DNA of 64,000 nucleotides from Halomarina ordinaria (GTDB lineage: Archaea; Halobacteriota; Halobacteria; Halobacteriales; Haloarculaceae). The position numbers and the translations under genes were made by a program. Numbering within the stretch: position 1 is the first letter of the stretch; the number at the start of each line of letters is the position of its first letter. Positions 58,045 through 64,000 of this stretch are shown one piece after another. Below the pieces are notes generated by a model, which was not told the DNA's origin, did not search any database, and saw only the letters and a list, made by a program, of their open reading frames with translations. The stretch is from contig NZ_JARRAH010000001.1 of NCBI RefSeq assembly GCF_030553305.1, forward strand, positions 744,001-808,000. The letters are read 5' to 3'.

Positions 58045-59019
58045 ATGCTCGTAGACGGGTTCGGCCGCGAGGTGACGGGGGTTCGCATCTCGTTGACGGA
58101 CCGCTGTAACTTCGACTGTATCTACTGTCACAACGAGGGGCTCGGCGACACGCGCGGGCCGATGGACGCGGCGGACAACGAGATGAGCACCGACGACGTC
58201 GTGCGCTTCCTCGAGGTGTGCGAGGAGTTCGACGTCGAGAAGGCGAAGTTCACCGGCGGGGAACCGATGCTCCGCGACGACCTGGAGGAGATCATCGCCC
58301 GGACGCCCGACTCCATCGAGACGTCGCTCACGACGAACGGGACGTTCCTCCCCGGTCGCGCCGAGGCGCTCGCCGACGCCGGCCTCGACCGGGTGAACGT
58401 CTCGCAGGACGCCCTCGACCCGGCGGCGTTCCGCGAGGTGACGAAGAGCGGCGCGTACGACGACGTCATCGAGGGGGTGCTCGCGGCGGTCGACGCCGGG
58501 CTGACGCCGGTGAAGCTCAACATGGTCGTCTTCGAGGCGACGGCGGGGTACGTCCCCGAGATGGTCGAGCACGTCGCGGAGAACGACGGCCTCCAGCTCC
58601 AGCTCATCGAGTACATGCCGGAACTCGCCGGCCGGCCCGACTGGGCCGTCGACATCGAGCGCGTCCACGGCTGGCTGGCCGAACAGGCCGACCGGGTCGA
58701 CCACCGCGAGATGCACGACCGACGACGGTACTGGATCGACGGCGGGATGGTCGAGGTGGTCGACCCCGTCGGCAACGAGGACTTCTGCGCGAACTGCCAC
58801 CGCGTGCGCGTGACCCACGAAGGGTACCTGAAGGGGTGTCTCAACCGCAACGACGACCTCGTCCCGATGGGCGAGATGACGCGCGACGAGATCCGCGAGG
58901 CGTTCGTCGACGTGGTCGACAGCCGCGTCCCCTACTACGGCGAGTACCTCGTCCGGGACGGCGACGACTGGGTCGTCAACGACGAGTACATCGGCGCCCC
59001 CGTCTCCTACTCCGACTGA
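58045..59019 (+). CDS. moaA: GTP 3',8-cyclase (MoaA)
   Basis: Radical SAM enzyme that converts GTP to the first intermediate of molybdenum cofactor synthesis, 324 residues. The first Fe-S cluster site is [15 protein letters not shown] (CxxxCxxC); the SAM region has [13 protein letters not shown] and [11 protein letters not shown]. The second cluster site near the C terminus is [19 protein letters not shown], diagnostic of MoaA. The start [17 protein letters not shown] is standard. No other moa gene is in the window. Confidence 0.95.
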   Translation: MLVDGFGREVTGVRISLTDRCNFDCIYCHNEGLGDTRGPMDAADNEMSTDDVVRFLEVCEEFDVEKAKFTGGEPMLRDDLEEIIARTPDSIETSLTTNGTFLPGRAEALADAGLDRVNVSQDALDPAAFREVTKSGAYDDVIEGVLAAVDAGLTPVKLNMVVFEATAGYVPEMVEHVAENDGLQLQLIEYMPELAGRPDWAVDIERVHGWLAEQADRVDHREMHDRRRYWIDGGMVEVVDPVGNEDFCANCHRVRVTHEGYLKGCLNRNDDLVPMGEMTRDEIREAFVDVVDSRVPYYGEYLVRDGDDWVVNDEYIGAPVSYSD

Positions 59020-59187
59020 AACCCGCCGCGCTCGTCTCCGTCTTCTCCCCTCTCTGCTCCGTTCACGTTCGTCTCCGTCGACGACATCGCTCTCGTCTTC
59101 GAGCCGGGCGCCGCGGGACCCCGACCGACCCGAACGCGGGCGTTCCCGGCCGTGTGTGGCGTCGACACGCGTCCGAGGTATCGGTGT

Positions 59188-59196
59188 GTTTAAGTA
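59188..59196 (+). promoter_or_regulatory. TATA-like element upstream of tRNA-Ser
   Basis: gtttaagta at 59188-59196 is 79-87 bases before the tRNA 5' end. It could drive the tRNA-ribosomal protein transcript with a leader that is removed during tRNA processing. Confidence 0.4.
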
Positions 59197-59274
59197 CGGC
59201 CACCGGGTTGGTGAGCATGCAATCAGTGTAGGGAGGGCGGCTCCCGAGTCCGCGAGGGGCGCGAGTACACGCGA

Positions 59275-59358
59275 GTTGTGGTAGCCAAGCCTGGCCCAAG
59301 GCGCTGGGTTGCTAACTCAGTGGCGTCAAGCCTCCGGGGTTCGAATCCCCGCCACAAC
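59275..59358 (+). tRNA. tRNA-Ser (GCT anticodon)
   Basis: An 84-base class II tRNA. Acceptor arms are GTTGTGG and CCACAAC; the anticodon stem-loop has the loop TTGCTAA, giving anticodon GCT for Ser AGC/AGU. The long variable arm (gtggcgtcaagcctcc region) is typical of Ser tRNAs. The T arm has GGTTCGAATCC. No intron and no encoded CCA. It is the first gene of the ribosomal block, 19 bases upstream of rps13. Confidence 0.93.
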
Positions 59359-59377
59359 GTCCACCAACCACACCACC

Positions 59378-59872
59378 ATGAGCACGGAACAACCTGAGGG
59401 CGAAGAGGATGACGACATCCGATACTTCGTCCGTATCGGACGAACAGACCTCGACGGCACGAAGTCCGTCGAGCGTGCGCTCATCGAGATGAACGGCATC
59501 GGCCGTCGCACCGCCCGCCTCGTCTGCGAGTCGGCCGGCGTCGACCGGACGGCGACGTTCGGGCGTCTCGACGACGAGAGCATCGAGGGCGTCGTCGAGG
59601 CCGTCGAGAGCTACGCCGAGGAGGTCCCCGAGTGGCTCGCCAACCACCAGCGCGGGTACTTCAGCGGCGAGACGACCCACGAGGTCGGCAACGACCTCTC
59701 GATGACCCGGCGCCAGGACGTCAACCGCATGAAAATGATCAACTCCTACAAGGGGGTCCGACACAAGCGCGGCCAGAAGGTCCGCGGACAGCGGACGAAG
59801 TCCACGGGGCGTACCGAGGGCACCGTCGGCGTGAACGTCGAGGCCATCAAGGAAGAGGAGGAGGCGGAGTAA
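59378..59872 (+). CDS. rps13: Ribosomal protein uS13
   Basis: Small-subunit protein at the head of the 30S particle that contacts tRNA. The 164-residue protein has [39 protein letters not shown] and the C-terminal [20 protein letters not shown]. The order tRNA-rps13-rps4-rps11-rpoD is a conserved archaeal block. The start follows the tRNA closely, so co-transcription with processing is likely. Confidence 0.97.
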   Translation: MSTEQPEGEEDDDIRYFVRIGRTDLDGTKSVERALIEMNGIGRRTARLVCESAGVDRTATFGRLDDESIEGVVEAVESYAEEVPEWLANHQRGYFSGETTHEVGNDLSMTRRQDVNRMKMINSYKGVRHKRGQKVRGQRTKSTGRTEGTVGVNVEAIKEEEEAE

Positions 59873-59873
59873 G

Positions 59874-60401
59874 ATGGCACTCGGACAGAACACCAAACTC
59901 TACGAGACGCCGAACCACCCGTTCCAGGGCGAGCGCATCGCCGAGGAGGCCGGACTCGTCGGCCGCTACGGCCTGAAGAACAAGGAGGAACTCTGGCGGA
60001 GCCAGTCGGAACTGCGCGACTACCGCCGCGAGGCCCGCAGCCTGCTCGGGCAGACCCAGGGCGACGAGGAGGCCGCCGTTGAGGAGGCGGGCGAGTTCCT
60101 GCAGAGCCTGCAGCGAAAGGGCATCCTCGGGGGCGAGGACGCCCTCGACGACGTCCTGAGCCTCGACATCACGGACGTGCTCGAACGCCGCCTCCAGACG
60201 GTCGTCTACCGCAAGGGGCTGGCGAGCACGCCGAAGCAGGCGCGCCAGTTCATCGGCCACGGGCACGTCACCGTCGACGGCCAGCGCGTCACGACGCCGT
60301 CGTACACGGTGCTCGTCGAGCAGGAGGACAGCATCGACTTCGACGAAACGAGCCCGCTGGGGGACGACCTGCATCCCGCCCGGGCGGAGGACCAGGAGTA
60401 A
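59874..60401 (+). CDS. rps4: Ribosomal protein uS4
   Basis: Primary 16S rRNA binding protein of the 30S subunit, 175 residues. Archaeal uS4 features are [40 protein letters not shown] and the S4 RNA-binding motif [20 protein letters not shown] with [14 protein letters not shown]. It starts one base after the rps13 stop. Confidence 0.97.
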   Translation: MALGQNTKLYETPNHPFQGERIAEEAGLVGRYGLKNKEELWRSQSELRDYRREARSLLGQTQGDEEAAVEEAGEFLQSLQRKGILGGEDALDDVLSLDITDVLERRLQTVVYRKGLASTPKQARQFIGHGHVTVDGQRVTTPSYTVLVEQEDSIDFDETSPLGDDLHPARAEDQE

Positions 60402-60791
60402 ATGAGTTCGCAACCCGACGGGCGATGGGCCATCGCTCACGTACACGCAACGTTCAACAACACCATCATGACCATCACGGACGAGACGGGCGCGGAGACG
60501 CTCGCGAAGTCCTCGGGTGGGTCGGTGGTGAAGCAGAACCGCGACGAGGCGTCGCCGTACGCCGCCATGCAGATGGCCGAGCGCATCGCCGAGGACATCC
60601 AGGCGCAGGGTATCACCGGCGTCCACGTCCGCGTCCGCGGTCCCGGCGGCAACCTCCAGAAGAACCCCGGGCCGGGCGCGCAGGCGACCATCCGCGCGCT
60701 CGCGCGCGCCGGCCTCGAGATCGGTCGCATCGAGGACGTCACGCCCATCCCGCACGACGGGACGCGCCCGCCGAAGAACAGCGGGTTCTAA
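60402..60791 (+). CDS. rps11: Ribosomal protein uS11
   Basis: 30S platform protein near the 3' end of 16S rRNA, 129 residues. [20 protein letters not shown] and [20 protein letters not shown] are in order, and the C-terminal [20 protein letters not shown] is typical of the archaeal protein. It begins directly after the rps4 stop, with no gap. Confidence 0.97.
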   Translation: MSSQPDGRWAIAHVHATFNNTIMTITDETGAETLAKSSGGSVVKQNRDEASPYAAMQMAERIAEDIQAQGITGVHVRVRGPGGNLQKNPGPGAQATIRALARAGLEIGRIEDVTPIPHDGTRPPKNSGF

Positions 60792-60795
60792 CATC

Positions 60796-61539
60796 ATGGA
60801 CGACTTCGACGTCGAGTTCATCGACCGAGACGACCGCAACGCGCGGTTCGTCGTCCGCGGGCTGACCCCCGCGTTCGCGAACGGCATCCGACGGGCCATG
60901 CTCGCCGACGTGCCGACGATGTCCATCGACACCGTTCGTGTCGTCGAGAACTCGTCGGTGATGTTCGACGAGATGATCGGCCTGCGCCTGGGGCTCGTCC
61001 CCCTCACCACGCCGCCGGGGGAGTTCGAACTCGGCGACGAGGTGACGCTGGCGCTCGACGTCGAGGGGCCGGCGACCGCCTACTCCGGCGACCTCGTCTC
61101 CGCGGACGACCTCGTCAAACCGGCCGACGAGAACGTCCCCATCATCGACCTGAAGGAGGACCAGCGCCTCGAAGTCGAGGCGCTCGCCCGCCTCGACAGC
61201 GGGAAGGACCACGCCAAACACCAGGGCGGCGTGGCCATCGGCTACCGCCACCTCCAGACGGTCGAGGTCGTCGGCGACCGCGACGAGTTCGCGGACGACG
61301 AACCCCGTATCGTGCGGGGGGTCGTCGAGGACGACGGCGAACTCGTGCCGGCGGAGTCGTTCGACAACGACCTCCGCAACCGGTACCCCGACGAGGAGGT
61401 CGCGGTCTCGGACGTGCCGAACGCCTTCGTGTTCCACGTCGAGACCGACGGCTCGATGAGCGTCGAGGACCTCGTGCTCGCGGCGGTGGAGTCGCTCCAC
61501 GACCGCGCGGACGAACTCGAACAGGCGGTCCAGCTGTAG
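60796..61539 (+). CDS. rpoD: RNA polymerase subunit D (Rpo3)
   Basis: Assembly subunit of archaeal RNA polymerase, related to bacterial alpha and eukaryotic Rpb3, 247 residues. [20 protein letters not shown], and [19 protein letters not shown] belong to the dimerisation domain. The Fe-S cluster Cys set that some archaeal D subunits carry is absent. It sits in the standard ribosomal-protein block. Confidence 0.96.
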   Translation: MDDFDVEFIDRDDRNARFVVRGLTPAFANGIRRAMLADVPTMSIDTVRVVENSSVMFDEMIGLRLGLVPLTTPPGEFELGDEVTLALDVEGPATAYSGDLVSADDLVKPADENVPIIDLKEDQRLEVEALARLDSGKDHAKHQGGVAIGYRHLQTVEVVGDRDEFADDEPRIVRGVVEDDGELVPAESFDNDLRNRYPDEEVAVSDVPNAFVFHVETDGSMSVEDLVLAAVESLHDRADELEQAVQL

Positions 61540-61662
61540 CGTCCCGTAGACCGAACACACACACCAGTCCAATGACCCCCACCACACACCCCACGTCGAC
61601 GCGCCGGCCAGCACCGGCCATCGAAAGTGGTATGTGGGGGCTCGCGGAAGGAACGACTGCAC

Positions 61663-61746
61663 GCAGGGATAGCCAAGTCTGGCCAACGGCGCGGCGTTCA
61701 GGGCGCCGTCCTGTAGAGGTCCGCAGGTTCAAATCCTGCTCCCTGC
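61663..61746 (+). tRNA. tRNA-Leu (CAG anticodon)
   Basis: An 84-base class II tRNA. Acceptor arms GCAGGGA and TCCCTGC pair fully. The anticodon stem cggcg/cgccg encloses TTCAGGG, giving anticodon CAG for Leu CUG. A long variable arm (gtcctgtagaggtcc region) and T arm GGTTCAAATCC are present. No intron or encoded CCA. It stands between rpoD and rpl18e, as in many haloarchaea. Confidence 0.93.
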
Positions 61747-61768
61747 ATTTCTCTCAGGTGTCACAATC

Positions 61769-62116
61769 ATGAACAAGACGAACCCGAGACTCCGGAGTCT
61801 CATCGCCGACTGTAAGGTCGCCGCGCGCAGCGGGGCGGCCGTCTGGGGCGATGTCGCCGAACGGCTGGAGAAGCCCCGGCGCACGCACGCGGAGGTCAAC
61901 CTCGGGCGTATCGAGCGGTACGCCAGGGAAGACGAGACCGTAATCGTGCCCGGGAAGGTCCTCGGCAGTGGGGCGCTCCGCAAGGAGGTCACCATCGCCG
62001 CGGTGGACTTCTCCGGGACGGCCCGCACCAAGATCAGTCAGGTCGGTGAGGCTATCGACCTCGAACAGGCACTCGAACAGAACCCCGAAGGCTCGAACGT
62101 CCGGGTGATTCGATGA
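61769..62116 (+). CDS. rpl18e: Ribosomal protein eL18
   Basis: Large-subunit protein shared by archaea and eukaryotes, 115 residues. The N-terminal [20 protein letters not shown] and the RNA-binding [20 protein letters not shown] are characteristic. The gene overlaps rpl13 by four bases (ATGA). Confidence 0.96.
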   Translation: MNKTNPRLRSLIADCKVAARSGAAVWGDVAERLEKPRRTHAEVNLGRIERYAREDETVIVPGKVLGSGALRKEVTIAAVDFSGTARTKISQVGEAIDLEQALEQNPEGSNVRVIR

Positions 62117-62550
62117 GCGTCGCCGAGTTCGACGCCGACGTCGTCGTCGACGCCCGCGACTGCATCCTCGGCCGGGTGGCGAGCAACGTCGCCCAGCGCG
62201 CGCTCGACGGCGAGCGCGTCGCCGTGGTGAACGCCGAACACGCGGTCATCACGGGCAACGAGGAGGACGTGATGAGCGTCTACAAGAAGCGCGTCGAGGT
62301 CGGCTCCGACCAGGGGCCGTACTACCCCAAGCGCCCCGACCGCCTCCTCAAGCGCTCGGTGCGCGGGATGCTGCCGTACAAGACGCCCCGCGGGCGCACC
62401 GCGCTCGAGGGCGTCCGGGTGTACGTCGGCAACCCCTTCGAGGCCGACGGCGAGGTGCTCGAGGAGACCTCGCTTGACCGACTGTCGAACATCAAATTCG
62501 TCTCGCTGGGTGAGGTCAGCGAGCAGCTGGGGGCGAACGTCACATGGTAA
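62113..62550 (+). CDS. rpl13: Ribosomal protein uL13
   Basis: Large-subunit protein, 145 residues. Archaeal uL13 parts are [40 protein letters not shown] and [20 protein letters not shown]. It overlaps both rpl18e and rps9 (7 bases), which shows tight translational coupling in the block. Confidence 0.96.
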   Translation: MSVAEFDADVVVDARDCILGRVASNVAQRALDGERVAVVNAEHAVITGNEEDVMSVYKKRVEVGSDQGPYYPKRPDRLLKRSVRGMLPYKTPRGRTALEGVRVYVGNPFEADGEVLEETSLDRLSNIKFVSLGEVSEQLGANVTW

Positions 62551-62942
62551 CCAACACGAGCGGCAAGAAGAAGACCGCAGTCGCCCGCGCCACGGTCCGC
62601 GAGGGCCAGGGGCGGGTGCGCATCAACGCACAGCCCGTCGAACTCGTCGAGCCCGAGATGGCCCGACTGAAGATGCTCGAACCGTTCCGCATCGCGAGCG
62701 AGGAGCTCCGCGACGGTATCGACATCGAGGTCAGCGTCGCCGGCGGCGGCATCAGCGGCCAGTCCGACGCGGTCCGCACGGCCATCGCCCGCGGCCTCGT
62801 CGAGCACTCGAACGACGCCGAACTGCGCGACGCGTACATGAACTTCGACCGGTCGCTGCTGGTCAACGACGTGCGCCAGTCCGAGTCCAAGAAGTGGGGC
62901 GGGCCCGGGGCGCGCGCTCGCTACCAGAAGTCCTACCGCTAG
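62544..62942 (+). CDS. rps9: Ribosomal protein uS9
   Basis: 30S protein whose C-terminal tail reaches the P-site tRNA, 132 residues. [20 protein letters not shown] starts the protein and [17 protein letters not shown] ends it, the last Arg-Lys-Ser-Tyr-Arg pattern being diagnostic. Its start overlaps rpl13. Confidence 0.97.
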   Translation: MVTNTSGKKKTAVARATVREGQGRVRINAQPVELVEPEMARLKMLEPFRIASEELRDGIDIEVSVAGGGISGQSDAVRTAIARGLVEHSNDAELRDAYMNFDRSLLVNDVRQSESKKWGGPGARARYQKSYR

Positions 62943-62953
62943 GTGATCCACCC

Positions 62954-63145
62954 ATGATGATACCCGTCCGGTGTTTCACGTGTGGTAAAGTGGTCGGCGA
63001 GCACTGGGACGCGTACCGCCGACGGACCGAGGAGGGAGAGGACTCCGCGGCGGTCCTCGACGACCTCGGCGTCGACCGCGCGTGCTGTCGGCGCATGTTC
63101 GTCTCGCACAAGGACCTCGTCGACATCGTCTCCCCGTACCAGTGA
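62954..63145 (+). CDS. rpoN: RNA polymerase subunit N (Rpo10)
   Basis: Small zinc-binding RNA polymerase subunit, 63 residues, that joins D and L in the assembly platform. The zinc site is [14 protein letters not shown] and later RACCRRMFV, giving the atypical Cys set of this family. A second Met directly follows the first, so the start could be three bases later. Confidence 0.96.
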   Translation: MMIPVRCFTCGKVVGEHWDAYRRRTEEGEDSAAVLDDLGVDRACCRRMFVSHKDLVDIVSPYQ

Positions 63146-63324
63146 TGGCCCAGACAGAACACAACCGCTACGAGAAGGCCCGCATCATCGGCGCGCGAGC
63201 GCTGCAGGTGTCCTACGGGGCACCCGTCCTCGTCGAGACGACCCACACGGAGCCCATCCTCATCGCCGCACAGGAGTACGACGCGGGCGTGCTCCCGTTC
63301 ACCGTCCACCGGGGTGGCGCATGA
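63145..63324 (+). CDS. rpoK: RNA polymerase subunit K (Rpo6)
   Basis: Small RNA polymerase subunit, homologue of bacterial omega and eukaryotic Rpb6, 59 residues. [20 protein letters not shown] is the conserved core. The ATG shares a base with the rpoN stop, and its own stop overlaps the eno start (ATGA). Confidence 0.95.
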   Translation: MAQTEHNRYEKARIIGARALQVSYGAPVLVETTHTEPILIAAQEYDAGVLPFTVHRGGA

Positions 63325-64000
63325 CGCTCGTCACCGAACTCCGACTCCGCCGCGTCCTCGACTCCCGGGGGAACCCGACGGTCGAGGCCGAGGTGACGAC
63401 CGAGAGCGGCGGGTTCGGGCGGGCGGCCGCCCCGAGCGGGGCGTCCACCGGCGAGTACGAGGCCATCGAACTCCCCGCCGAGGAGGCCATCGCCGCCGCG
63501 CGCGAGCGGGCGGTCCCCCGACTCGAGGGGCAGGTGTACGCCGGTGACCAGCGCTCGGTCGACCGGGTGCTGCGCGAGGCCGACGACACCGAGAACTTCG
63601 GCGGTATCGGCGCGAACAGCGCCGTCGCCATCAGCATGGCCGCGGCGAAGGCCGGCGCCGATATGCTCGGCGCGCCGCTGTACCAGCACCTCGGCGGTGC
63701 CTTCCGCGGCGACGAGTTCCCGACGCCGCTCGGGAACGTCATCGGCGGCGGCGAGCACGCGGCCGACGCGACGGACATCCAGGAGTTCCTCGCCGCGCCG
63801 GTCGGCGCGCCGAGCGTCGCGGACGCCGTCTTCGCCAACGCCGCCGTCCACCGGGAGGTCCACGACGTCCTCGCCGAGCGGGGCATCGCCTGCGGGAAGG
63901 GCGACGAAGGGGCGTGGGCGCCCTCCATCGACGACGCCGAGGCGTTCGAGGTGTGCGAGGAGGCCGTCTCGACCGTCGAGGACGAGGTCGGCTTCGAGGT
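63321..64000 (+). CDS. eno: Enolase, partial
   Basis: Converts 2-phosphoglycerate to phosphoenolpyruvate. The visible 226 residues carry [35 protein letters not shown] (substrate loop) and [19 protein letters not shown], as well as a Gly-rich [20 protein letters not shown] with the conserved His. The remaining barrel, with the metal-binding acids and the catalytic Lys, is beyond the right edge. The start overlaps rpoK. Confidence 0.96.
   Translation, partial: MTLVTELRLRRVLDSRGNPTVEAEVTTESGGFGRAAAPSGASTGEYEAIELPAEEAIAAARERAVPRLEGQVYAGDQRSVDRVLREADDTENFGGIGANSAVAISMAAAKAGADMLGAPLYQHLGGAFRGDEFPTPLGNVIGGGEHAADATDIQEFLAAPVGAPSVADAVFANAAVHREVHDVLAERGIACGKGDEGAWAPSIDDAEAFEVCEEAVSTVEDEVGFE

Noticed and set aside
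59275-61746. The tRNA genes as integration (att) sites
   Set aside because: Both are embedded in the conserved ribosomal block with no integrase and no duplicated 3' tRNA fragment that I could see.

Overview
The window is chromosomal DNA from a halophilic archaeon (Halobacteria). G+C is high, most predicted proteins are rich in Asp and Glu, many genes have a TATA-like element about 25-35 bases before the start codon, and many genes overlap by ATGA or GTGA. Several blocks are typical of haloarchaea: an rpa1-rpap1-rpe operon of the kind described in Haloferax volcanii, a Cdc48-type AAA ATPase, an HTH-10 (bacterio-opsin activator type) regulator, and the archaeal ribosomal and RNA polymerase gene cluster that ends in enolase.

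Layout. 1-4.4 kb: aminotransferase V (cut by the left edge), thioredoxin-reductase-like enzyme, Nramp-like transporter, riboflavin reductase. 4.4-11.1 kb: single-stranded DNA binding operon (rpa1, rpap1, rpe) followed by an Lhr helicase. 11.1-16 kb: Cdc48-type ATPase, small zinc finger protein, then shikimate kinase and chorismate mutase in overlapping frames. 16-20.5 kb: a G+C-poorer accessory stretch with an intact VapBC pair, a decayed antitoxin/PIN pair, a membrane-anchored MBL-fold hydrolase and a cation/Ca exchanger. 20.6-28.9 kb: ACR3 arsenite permease, ArsM-like methyltransferase, OsmC protein, two paralogous winged-helix regulators that bracket a cupin gene and a small Cys protein, carbonic anhydrase, an FNT channel and an AAC(3)-like protein. 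29-46 kb: mainly housekeeping and membrane genes (surE, Rsm22-like methyltransferase, tyrA, M24 peptidase, CDGSH protein, RCK-gated channel, PH-domain pair, aldo/keto reductase, flavin reductase, DoxX, tyrS). 46.6-51.1 kb: a large secreted PKD protein with a very basic C-terminal part, plus a partner with a C-terminal membrane anchor, in DNA of uneven composition. 51.1-59 kb: Mrp-type ATPase, a winged-helix/membrane-protein pair, a Tat substrate, a ChrA-type transporter, a YciF-like protein and moaA. 59.2-64 kb: tRNA-Ser, rps13, rps4, rps11, rpoD, tRNA-Leu, rpl18e, rpl13, rps9, rpoN, rpoK, eno (cut by the right edge).

Shared pathways. AroK, AroQ and TyrA serve aromatic amino acid synthesis. 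Rpa1, RPAP1, Rpe and Lhr form a DNA replication/repair block. ACR3, the methyltransferase and OsmC look like an arsenic or thiol stress block. The most interesting parts are the PKD/partner pair and several short, well-formed inverted or direct repeats placed on promoters (cdc48, vapBC, the paralogous regulators, doxX, the 53.7 kb regulator and the chrA divergent gene). I saw no CRISPR array, rRNA, intact transposase or recognisable replication origin.
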